A stretch of DNA of 64,000 nucleotides, taken from Tilletia caries. Taxonomy: Eukaryota > Basidiomycota > Exobasidiomycetes > Tilletiales > Tilletiaceae. Below the pieces are notes generated by a model that was not told the DNA's origin, did no database searches, and saw only the letters and a program-made list of their open reading frames with translations. Positions within the stretch are counted from its first letter, which is position 1; each line of letters opens with the position of its first letter. The stretch covers positions 1,178,001-1,242,000 of the forward strand of contig JALUTQ010000032.1 of the NCBI GenBank assembly GCA_032718865.1. The letters run 5' to 3'. The position numbers and the translations under genes are program-made. Shown one piece after another: positions 18,871 through 28,364 of this stretch.

Positions 18871-21800
18871 GCGCACGCCGAGCTCGCACATCCGCACACC
18901 GGCACCAGCACGCCCCCAACCGCATCCACCGCAGACCTCACCACCCTCGGCACCAAGATCGTCTACCAGCCCATCACCCTCGCACAGGCACTCCAGAACT
19001 ACAACAACGATGCCCGCCTCGCCCTCGAGGACATCATCGCCAGCAGGAACAGCATCAACTATGACGCTGCAAAACTCTCCAACGACAACGCACGGCTCTG
19101 GGGCCTAGTCGAAAAGTTCCGCAGGGAGAATGAAGCGCTCAGGGCACGAATCAACTCCGGCTCCCCCGCTGGGTCCCTGCCCGCGAACACCACCACCACT
19201 GCAACGCGAGGCTCGCCCCTCACAGCCGCGTCCGCACCCGCCACCGCACCTCCCCACCGCTCTCATTTCGACCTCACCAGTCTCTCGGCATCAGGCTCGC
19301 CCGTCTCGTCCCACACCGACACCGGCATCACTCCCAAGTCGCGTCAGTACGCCTCTGCAGACGCTGCCTCTCTCGCCATCGCCGCCTCCCACGCCAGTCT
19401 CGCACAGGCTGTAGGCATGCCCAACAACAACAATAACAACAACAACAAGACTCTTTCCGAACAGGAGGCTGCGGCCGCTGCAGCTGCGCGTGCCCAGAAC
19501 ATCATGCAGCAGCGCATGGCTGCACAAGCGCAGGCACAGGCTCTTGGCGGAGGCGCCATCCCCGGTCTTGCTGCCTCGTCCGCAGGCCCTTCCTCGTCCT
19601 CGAACTCCAGTCAGCAGCATCACAGCTCCGGAGCAGGCGGATCAGGACCGAATCAGAACACCGCACAGAACTTCTCTTCCAGCGGGCACAGTCGCAATCC
19701 CGCCGGCACGGGTCTGGCTCGCGGAGGTGAGAGTCTCTATGGTCGACTGAGCTCAGAGAGCGAAGGAGAATCCTTTGCTGCTGTGGACGACAGCGATGCC
19801 GAGCACGGTTCCGCTCAGGAGGCGCATCCCGACGCGCCCAAGTCCGGTCAAGCAGCCACAGGTGGAAGCCTAGGTTCCATCCACTCCGCCCTTGGCTTGA
19901 GTCACGACACGGTGTCGCAACAACAGACCCCTCAACAGCAGCCGAAAATGCTACACCAGCACCATCAGCAACAGCAGCAGCAACAACAACAGCAGGCTGG
20001 CAACTCTCGTAACATGGCAGGAGTCGGGGCTGGCGGAAACACCTCCTCTCCACGCAGAGCTCCTCAGCAGCTCCCGCTCTCGCCCCGCTCCCGTGCCACA
20101 GGACTGCCACCGGATCAGCACCAGCATCAGTACCACCAGCAGCACTACGACTCGCCCACCTCGCCCCCGTCGAATCCGTACTCTGCCCAAGCACAAGCCT
20201 CCGCCCTCCTTCAAGCAGCAGCAGGCGTGTCCTCCACAAGCGCAGGCAGCCCCGGTGGCAGCAGCGCCGCCAGCGGAGGCCGTCACGGCCGTCAACGAAC
20301 GCAGGATATCGGACAGGCCATCGCACAGGCTGCCTTTTTGTCATCCTCATCCACCGCGCCCCGGTTGGATGCGGCCACCTTGACGAACAGCACGGCGATC
20401 CATGTGCCCAGTTCGCGATTGCGCGTGCTGGAGCGTGGGCGGGAGACCGTCTACTTTGAGATTTCGATCACGATCCTCGTACCGCCTGCGCACTGGGGCC
20501 CGCCGCCGCCGTCGAACGCGCAGGGGTTACTGATGGGCGAGTACCCGCCGATGAAGTGGACCGTTGAGAAGACGGTGTCGGATTTGGGTGGCTTGGATGG
20601 GAGGTTGAGGCAGAAGCATGGGAAGAGTGCGACGAAGAAGTTGCCGGAGTTGCCGGATCAGAGTCTGTTTGGGGATCATGCTCCCAGTCGTGTGGACCAG
20701 CGCAAGGTGCGTTTTTCTTTCTACCATCCCTGTCGCGATCCACTGATGCTGATCCTTTTCTCTTTCCTTTCGTTCGTGTCAATAGACGGTCGTCGAGACG
20801 TATCTGCAGAAACTCCTGAACCTTTCCTTGCCAGACAAGGACGACATCTGCACCTTTTTGTGCACCGACGTCGCGCGTCCCCGACCAGTGGACCCAGCTG
20901 CGCTCCAGAAGGAAGGCTTCCTCACGAAGAAGGGCCTGAACCCAGGCCGCTGGGTGACGCGATACTACTGTCTCCGGAACCCTCCCTCGGGAACCCAGCC
21001 GAACGGCACTTCGTCCACAAGCGCTGCAGGCTCAGACAACAAACAGCCGTTCCGACTGGACTACTACGAGTACCTCGGCGGTCCGCAGATCGGCTCGATC
21101 AACATCGTCGGCGCGGAGATTGGGCGTCAGCAGCGGAACACGGCCTCGGACATGGACGAGAACTCGTACCGGCATGCGTTCCTCATCCTGGAGCGGCGGC
21201 CGGTCACGGGGCCTACTAACGGCGAGCTCGCGAGTAGTGGGACGATGAATAGCCTGTCGTCTGGGTATTCTGGTAGTACGGGTGCCACGTTGACGCCTGG
21301 AGCTGGGTCGGCGGCGGGCACGGGCACGGGTACGGGTAACGGCAGTGGTACTGGGTCTGCATCGACCTCGACGATGCAGACGGTTCGACATGTGCTGTGT
21401 GCTGAGAATGATCAGGAGCGGGACGAGTGGGTCGATGTGCTCGTGCGGGCGATTGATACGGCCCATCGGGAGACGACGCAGTCCGGCTCGTCGTCCACGT
21501 CCGCTGCGCCCAGTCAGAGTGGGCATCCCTCTCAGCAACAGCAACAGCAACAGCATCTCCAGGCTGCCCCTGTGCTTGGGAACAACAACAACAACAACAA
21601 CAGTCAAGCCTCGCATCCGGGCTCGCCGCAGTTGAACAATGCGATGAGCTTGGCTTCGATGGATCAGGGTGTCCAGCAGCAGCTCCCCGGCTCGACATCG
21701 TTCGCTGAGCTCTCGAGTCCTGTCAGTAGTAGTGCAGCCACGGGCAGTCCGGCGCACCATGCCTGGAACCCTCCCTCGGGCGCGGGGAGTTCTGCGACTG

Positions 21801-24064
21801 GGTCTGGGTCTGTGTCGGGGCCTTCGGGCGTTGGCGCTGGACAGCGGCATGGTAAGAACGTGCCTTCGTCCTCGTCGGCGGGCGGGCAGGGGCAGTACGC
21901 TTCTGGGGCCGGGCCGACGTACTCGCCGCGTGGAGCGAATACGAGTCTGCCTTCGGAAAGTGGGCACGGAGCGGGTGCGGGTGCGGTGCATGGATATGCA
22001 CAGAACCACGGGTATGGCGGAGGAGGAGGTGGGGGATATGGACAGGCGTCGTCGCAGCAGACGCATGGTGGGTATGAGGTCTCTGCTGCTCGGATGGGCG
22101 GTCCGGGACGCTCGATGTCGACTGATGCTGGGGGGAGTAGTGAGGGAGGACGTGTGATGAGTGGGACGACTGCGTCTGGTTCGGTGGGCAATCTGGGCCA
22201 TCACGAGACGAGCTCGGTGTCGCTTGTTTCTTCTGCGGCGACGGCGTCGGGTGCGGCGGGGGGTAACAACACTTCGGTCTCGACGCCGTTCCGGACGAAC
22301 AAGGCTGCGATTTCGGGTCCGATGAATGGGACGCCGATCCCGCAGGGCTACAAGTTTGGAGGTTCGAGTGCGGCGAGTGCTGCGCGGGGTGTGAATGCTG
22401 GGTCTGGCTCTGGTGGTGGCGGAGGTGGAAGCAATACCGCCGGTGGGAGTGGTGCTGGCGGAGGCGGGCCCGATGACGAGGTAGGCGAGCGGAAGGAGAA
22501 GGAGTCGGAGAAGAAGCGGTTCTGGCAGGGCTTCCGTGGCTTTGGCAATTCCGACAAGGACAAGAACGGGAACCACAGCTTTGGACGGGGACAACAGCAG
22601 CAGCAGCAGGACGCGGCGAGACCTGTCTTTGGGGTCTCCCTCGTCGACGCGATTGCGGTCTCGAGCGTGAGTGAGGGCTTGGGTCTGCCGTCGGTGGTGT
22701 ACCGGTGCATCGAGTACCTGGAGCGCAAGCAGGCGTTCAAGGAGGAGGGCATCTACCGGCTCTCCGGCTCCTCGGCTGTGATCAAGAGTCTGAAGGACCG
22801 GTTCAACACGGTGGGCGATGTGGATCTACTCGCGCCCGGGGTGGAGTACTACGACCCGCATGCGGTGGCGGGCCTGTTGAAGACGTTCTTGAGGGAGTTG
22901 CCGGAGAGCGTGCTGACGAGGGAGTTGCACTTTGAGTTTTTGAGGGTGAATGATGTACCGGATCGGAGGGATCGGGTGAGGGAGTTGGGGCGGTTGGTTT
23001 GTATGCTTCCCTTGGCGAATTATTCGGTGTTGAGGACGCTGTGCAGCCAGTGAGTGGACCCTTTTCCGAGTTTCTTCCCCTCTTCCAAAGCATTGGGGGC
23101 TGGTTTGATTCCATTTTTCTGACAATCTATTATTGTACGAGCGCACAGTCTGATCAAGATCATCCAACACGCGGACGTGAACAAGATGACGATGCGGAAC
23201 GTCGGCATCGTCTTTTCGCCCACCCTTGCGATCCCCGCGGGCGTATTTGCGCTCCTCCTGACCGAGTTTGACTACGTCTTCTTCACGGACGCCACAGGTT
23301 TGCGGGCGCCCATGACGATTGAGGACGAGGAGGCTCACGAGGCGGCTGTTGCTGCTGCTGCTGCTGCGGCCGAAGCTGCGATCCAACGGCAACTGAGCCC
23401 GCCACCTGGTGCAGCGCCGAACCTGTCTTCGCCCGGCGGCCAACAGCAACAGACAGGAGGACTGATGGCGCCGGGACCGCGCAAAGCCGGGCGGAACCCG
23501 AACCGGGGCTCGTGGATTGCGGGCACGACGCTGCATTCGGGCGGGGACGGTGCGACGCACCAGCTCGCGATGCAGATGGCTGCTGCGCAGGAGGCGTCGT
23601 CGATGCCGAGTCCGTCGCAGGTGCAGGCTGCCATCGCTGCTGCCGGCTCGTCGTCCTCGTCCTCGGGCCCAGGTTCGGCCGCCTCGGGGATTGGAAACGG
23701 GGGCACGTCCCTATCGGCCTCCCCATCCGGCCAGCGCTCGAACCGGAATTCGCTGTCGTACAACGAGTCGGACGCGGAGCGGTTGCTTGGCTTGGGTGGC
23801 GGGATGAATGGGCATAACCTTGTCGGACAGGGGCTGAGTGCGTTGGAGATTAGTAAGGCGGAGGAGGAGTTGGGCGCGATGTCGTCTGCGCTGATGTCTG
23901 CTGGGTCTGGGTCGGCGAGTAGTGGTAGCGGCGGCGGTGAGGGTGGCGGGCGCGGACATGGACATGGGCACGGGCAGGGGCATGGGCAGGGAAATGTGAT
24001 GATGATGGGCGGTGGGATGGTGGCGCCGCCTGCTGGCAGTGGTGGCGAGTCGGCCGAGTATTGA
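18817..24064 (+). CDS. BEM3: Bem3-like Rho GTPase-activating protein (PX-PH-RhoGAP)
   Basis: Expected to switch off Cdc42/Rho GTPases at polarity sites, binding phosphoinositides through PX and PH domains. Exons: 18817-20706, 20786-23049, 23149-24064 (1,689 aa, long for Bem3). Order: a conserved N-terminal segment with a short coiled coil (KLSNDNARLWGLVEKFRREN), a Ser/Gln/Asn-rich linker, PX at about 520-650 (RLRVLERGRETVYFEISITI), PH at about 668-855 (EGFLTKKGLNPGRWVTRYY; RDEWVDVLVRAID) with a low-complexity insertion in it, another long Gly/Ser/Gln-rich linker, then RhoGAP at about 1244-1430. The catalytic arginine lies in EEGIYRLSGSS, and KTFLRELPESVL and NKMTMRNVGIVFSPTL are also seen. 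Splicing the second intron restores SHLIKIIQHADVNKM across the junction. The tail is Gly/Ser-rich. Homopolymer CAG/AAC codon runs are frequent. Confidence 0.93.
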
Positions 24065-24671
24065 TGAACCCAACCCGCCCGGCTACGGAGCTGGATGGGG
24101 CGGCGCCTTCTCGCACATATACCGCAAGAACGCGAAGCGCGCGCGCCCCTCCCCTCCCCCTTCACTGTTCTCAACGTCCTTCCCGGTTCCTCCCCCGTGC
24201 GAAGGCTCTCGTTTCTATCCTGGGTTCTCTTTCCTTCTTTTTCTTATGCGTTCCCCCCCTTTTTCCCTGTTCTCCTTCTCCCTGAATGTGGATGACTACC
24301 GTAAGGTCTTTATGATTGCCTCCTTCCTTCCTTTCCTTCCTATATCTTTCTCACTCTCCTTCCCGTTCATTTCCAGAACTGTGTTCCCACCGATTCTCTT
24401 TTATTTGTCTATCGCCTTCTTGCTCTGTCTCTCATTGCTCAGCTATCCCTCCCCCTTGCAAGTCAGAGTGTCGATGAATGCCTGGAACGGGCTTGGAGTC
24501 AGTGTTGCTGGGCAGTTCACTGAGGAGCTGCATCGGTCGTCGAGAGTGTTCGGGGGTAGGGCCCAGCGCAGCGACAGCGAGCTGTCAAGGCAATGAATGA
24601 CCGGCGAGGAGGGGCGAGCAGAATTCCGTTGTATTCACAGGCAGGACGGACCCTCGCTGAGCAAATGTATT
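24065..24671. other. Convergent 3' region, Bem3-like / LIM gene
   Basis: 607 bp between two convergent stop codons. The plus strand is T/C-rich (24230-24440). No gene or RNA recognised; it should hold both 3' UTRs. Confidence 0.5.
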
Positions 24672-26086
24672 TCATCGGAGGAGCGAATCTGGTACAGACA
24701 TCCCGACGCCGATCCCCTTCGGACCGAAGTGCTGCAGTAGGATAAGTAAAAAGTCGATCAGTTACACGTCCCAACGGAACGCCCAAGTGGCATCAGGAAA
24801 ATCCCGAACCGCCCTCAAACTCACCTTTGCATAGCAGTTCTTACACCACACATTCGCGCCCTTACCGCCCTGTGGGTGTAACGTGGTGGCCAGTTCGCCA
24901 CCGTGCGCGGGTCCTTCCTCGAGCCGACCGGATTCGAGGATGGCGGAGCATCCGTCGCAGCGGAGACAGGCGCGGTGCCATTTACGTCCGGCTCCTTGTT
25001 TTTGCTCTGCGAAGTCTGTAGAGAGGGACATCAGAAAATGTAAGGTTTTCAGTAGGGTGTAGGGACGTGGGCAAAGCAGGGGAATGGAAAGGAAGGGCAA
25101 GGCAAGTCAAGTCGGCGAAAAAAGCGAAACTCACAGACGGGCTTGGCACACCGGGCGCAGAGTGGTGTTCCGCCAGCAGCTGCGGATATGCTTGAATCTA
25201 ATCCAAGTCTGGAAAGGCCGGAGGTGCCGCCTCCGAAAGCGGGTGCTGTCTTGTAGCCAGTTGTGGGGCCGTGCTTGCTCGGGGTCAGTCTCCGAGGAGG
25301 GGGTAGGCCTCCTACGGTTGCGACGGTGGATGCTGCATCAATGTCGTCGTCGTCACCGGCCCGTGAGGTAGGGACGACCCCGATGCCGCGAGGACGAATG
25401 GTGATTCCGCCCACTTGGTTGACGAGGTCGTCCATGGACTGGGCCACGGGGGTTGGCTGCGCTCGGGGAGGCACAGGCCCGGGACCGAATTCCGCGCCGT
25501 CGTCCTCATCTTCAAGTCGCCGGGCGGAAGACGCTGGCTGTGTACGCTCTGACGATAATAGGAACGGCTGGCTGGGCTTGGAGGCGGACGAGAAGGAGAA
25601 GCGGGTCGGTGGGGGCGAAGGTTCGTCTGAGGTGGATGAGAGCGAAGAAGATGCAGCGCCTGTGCTGCCGTTCGTGGCCCCAGCTGCGCGTGACGAGGAT
25701 GCGACGGAGGACACGGACGAGGTGGCACGATGGGGGGAAGGCGAGCCGGTGCTGGCCAGGACCTTCGGAGCAGAAGTTGGACTGCCCGGACTGCTAAACG
25801 CGCCCACCCTGACCCCGGCCGCCTGCGGACTGCGCGGCTGCATGGGAACAGCCCTGGTGAACCCATTCGCTCCCGTTCCGAGCATCTTGGCATGGCAGTG
25901 CTTGCAGTACGGCTGGCCCTCGTGCTCGACCTGGAGGGTGGAGTCGAGACGCTTGTTGCAGAGGGAGCATGTGAGGCAGCGGGCGTGGTACGCGATCGAG
26001 GCGGGGCCGATCTTGAGCTCGGTGGCGAAGATGGAGTCGTGGCAGCGCGGACAGCGGGGCGCGGGCGTGGGCGTGAACCGCGGCAT
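24672..26086 (-). CDS. Two-LIM-domain protein
   Basis: Probable zinc-binding adaptor of the cysteine-rich LIM type, often linked to actin or polarity in fungi; the specific partner is unknown. Exons: 26086-25135, 25015-24825, 24731-24672 (400 aa). LIM1 at residues about 11-63 (CPRCHDSIF...HARCLTCSLCNKRL...YCKHCHAKM). LIM2 starts at about 311 (CARCAKPV), continues after intron 1 as YFAEQKQGAGRKWHRACLRC, and reaches VWCKNCYAK. After intron 2 it ends HFGPKGIGVG, the usual LIM ending, which is why the third exon is called; without splicing the frame runs on into unrelated sequence. The linker between the LIM domains is Ser/Pro/Ala-rich with no recognised fold. Start codon lies 138 bp from that of the divergent Nudix gene. 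Confidence 0.88.
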
Positions 26087-26224
26087 CGTCGTTATGTATG
26101 TTCTGTATGCTGATGGGGGAGATGGAGATGGTGGTCGGGACACACGACACGCTGGCCGTGCGCGAATGAAGACCTTGACTTGCTCGTCGTCGACAGCGAG
26201 GACCTTGCACACGACATCGAGAGT
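26087..26224. promoter_or_regulatory. Short divergent promoter, LIM / Nudix
   Basis: Only 138 bp separate the two divergent start codons, so both 5' UTRs and any control sites must overlap or share elements. No TATA box was seen. Confidence 0.45.
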
Positions 26225-27454
26225 ATGGTAGAAGCGATGTCTGCGTCCAGTCTGCGTACCGCGTCCCCCGTGTCCGACGCCGTGCTGCACAGTCTGAGCC
26301 CGTCGAACGCAGCGGCCATCCAGAGACTGCGCGCGACAGCCTCGTCCCCGTCCGACGTCTTCGACCGGCTCTCCCACAAGGCACAGGCCGCCGTCGCCAT
26401 CTTCCTCTACGAACAGCCGTACAGCAGCGGAGCTCCCCTCGACTGGTTCCCTCCCAACTCACGACCCAACCTCGGTGCGCCTCCTTCGTCTTCTGGAGGA
26501 GGAAGCTCAGACGGAGATGAGGAACGAGTACTGCACGTCGTCATGACCACACGCGCGCTTCATCTGCGCTCACACCCAGGCCAGGCAAGCTTGCCCGGTG
26601 GGAAGAGGGAGCAGAGTGATTCTTCCATCGAGCACACCGCTCTGAGGGAGAGCACGGAGGAGGTCAACATGAGTGGGTGGAAGTCCGTCAGGAAAGAGGT
26701 ACACTGGTTGCACACAGCTCCGCCACGTATGTTGTACCTTCCATCCTGCCCTGGTTCCGGCCGTGAACTTGCTGATCCCGAGTCTTCCGTCTGCACAGTG
26801 CTGAGCAAGACCTGTCTCCTCGTCCACCCCGTCGTCTTCTTCCTCTCCAACCCATCGAAGACACTGTCCACCCTACGCGCGAACCCATCCGAAGTCTCCG
26901 CCCTCTGGTCCGTGCCCCTCCCCCTCTTCCTCGCCTCCAGCCAAACCCACTGCCTCCTCCCCCAGGGCTACACTCTCTCCGACCCAGCGAAAGTAGACAC
27001 CCACCGCCCGCCTCAAGACGCCCTGCGGACATACTCGGACGTACCCTGGCTCCTCGGCTCTCCGTACCGTCTGCACCGCTTCCGCTCGTCCCAACAACTC
27101 GTCAAAGGTCTGACGGCGGACATCTTGATCGGCGTTGCGTCCGGTGCGTATGGGATGGCGCCTCGGTTTGAGGTTAGGGCGCCGGGCCAGATGGGATGGG
27201 ATCGGATGGTCGAGGTCGTCCTTGCCCGGCTGAAGGAGGGCCGTCGGGGTGAGTCGAGGTGGGGGGATGGGGAGAGTGGGGATGCGCAGGGGAGTACGGA
27301 GGCTTTTGATACGATTGTTGGGGTGGATCTGCGCGCTGAAGGGGAGGAAGAGGAGGTCATCTTGGATCAGGATCAGGATCAGCAGAAGGGTGGAAATGCG
27401 GAGGCCCTGGCGGCGTCACTGCAGTCGAATGGAGAGGTGCAGCCATCAGCCTAG
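26225..27454 (+). CDS. PCD1: Nudix hydrolase of the coenzyme A diphosphatase type
   Basis: Predicted to cleave (oxidised) coenzyme A to 3',5'-ADP and 4'-phosphopantetheine, typically in peroxisomes. Exons: 26225-26726 and 26799-27454 (385 aa). The CoA-Nudix signature THxLRxHxGQxxxPGG is seen as TTRALHLRSHPGQASLPGG, running directly into the Nudix box GGKREQSDSSIEH then ALRESTEEV with the metal-binding REXXEE core. After splicing with a GTATGT donor the sequence reads TAPPLLSKTCLLVHPVVFFL, as in Pcd1 homologues. The intron is 72 nt, stop-free and in frame, so unspliced RNA would add 24 residues just before this conserved segment. An acidic/Gln-rich C-terminal tail has no clear peroxisomal PTS1 (ends in QPSA). 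Start chosen at the first ATG; a second lies four codons on. Confidence 0.88.
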   Translation: MVEAMSASSLRTASPVSDAVLHSLSPSNAAAIQRLRATASSPSDVFDRLSHKAQAAVAIFLYEQPYSSGAPLDWFPPNSRPNLGAPPSSSGGGSSDGDEERVLHVVMTTRALHLRSHPGQASLPGGKREQSDSSIEHTALRESTEEVNMSGWKSVRKEVHWLHTAPPRMLYLPSCPGSGRELADPESSVCTVLSKTCLLVHPVVFFLSNPSKTLSTLRANPSEVSALWSVPLPLFLASSQTHCLLPQGYTLSDPAKVDTHRPPQDALRTYSDVPWLLGSPYRLHRFRSSQQLVKGLTADILIGVASGAYGMAPRFEVRAPGQMGWDRMVEVVLARLKEGRRGESRWGDGESGDAQGSTEAFDTIVGVDLRAEGEEEEVILDQDQDQQKGGNAEALAASLQSNGEVQPSA

Positions 27455-27728
27455 TGTCTGGAAATACACGCAGAAAAAGGATCAGCTCTTCCTAGCACAG
27501 CAATCTGCTGCCACCTAAATCAAAGCGCATCATAGCAAGGCATCCGGCGTCCTTCGATTCGATTTCCGAGACAGGCGTGAGGTTGGAAAGCGCATATAGC
27601 GAGTTGGCTTCTTTGATCTTTCGAATGTGTTGCGGTTGCGATGGTCGAGACAAGTGCAAGTACAAATTGGCTGTGACGGCCGGGCGGGTAGGACAGCATA
27701 TGGACGTCGTAGCTGCTGGTAGTGTTGC
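27455..27728. other. Convergent 3' region, Nudix / bL33m
   Basis: 274 bp between convergent stop codons; no gene recognised. Confidence 0.4.
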
Positions 27729-28075
27729 TATCTTGTACTTCCGCCCTTGGTCTCTCGGAAGAGCACATGCTTCTTGACTGCAGAGAGTGATAGAGAAGCT
27801 CTGATCAGCCTGATAAGCAGACCAGACGGGACCCATCGCAATCGAAGATGACTCACCCACGGGGTCGTACTTCATCATGGAGAGCCGGTCGGACACGCGC
27901 AGACGGGTGGTGGTGTAGATGAAGCCTGTGCCTGCGGTGGACACAAGTCGGGCGATGACCACGCTGTGAGAGACACGGGGAGAGCGAGGGGGGGGTGTAA
28001 GTAGGCATGTGGGAGCGAGAGTCAGGGGGTCATCAGAGGGAAAGGAGCGTACCGTGCCTTGGCCTTGCCCGCCAT
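27729..28075 (-). CDS. MRPL39: Mitochondrial large-subunit ribosomal protein bL33m
   Basis: Small structural protein of the mitochondrial ribosome. Exons: 28075-28053 (23 nt), 27963-27857 (107 nt) and 27778-27729 (50 nt), together 59 aa, the normal size of bL33m. The spliced product starts MAGKAKARVVIARLVSTAG, continues TGFIYTTTRLRVSDRLSMMKYDP, and ends KKHVLFRETKGGSTR. TGFxYTT and the KYDPxVKKHVLFxExK ending are diagnostic for the family. Introns of 89 and 78 nt have GTACGC and GTGAGT donors and CACAG/TGCAG acceptors. Every exon is short, so a gene finder that relies on long open frames would miss it. It is transcribed divergently from the TBC gene. Confidence 0.92.
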
Positions 28076-28364
28076 CGTTCAGAGAGTTCCAAGTGCCGAG
28101 CGCGAGTTGATGTCCAGAGCAGGAGGATGAGCAACAGAGGCGGGCGAGGAAGATCTTGGAGGTGGGGGTCTCAAGAGTCTCGACACTACGGAAAGACTCC
28201 GCTTTGAGACCAACACCACCACCTTCGCCGGTCGCCCGCTTGCCATCCTTGCTCCCAGCCAAAGCAGTAAGCACAGACCTCCCAGTCCCAAGGGCGAACA
28301 CCATCTGCCTGCGACGTGCGACGTGCGACGTGCGACGTGCGACTGGCAGGAAAGACAGAGAACC
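28076..28364. promoter_or_regulatory. Divergent promoter bL33m / TBC gene with 7-bp tandem array
   Basis: 289 bp between divergent starts. It includes GCGACGT repeated four times plus a partial unit (28311-28344), just before the TBC start codon. No other site is recognised. Confidence 0.5.

Noticed and set aside
21032..22594. 520-codon minus-strand frame inside the Bem3-like gene
   Set aside because: Arg/Ser/Thr-rich shadow of low-complexity coding sequence; the PH and RhoGAP domains are on the plus strand.
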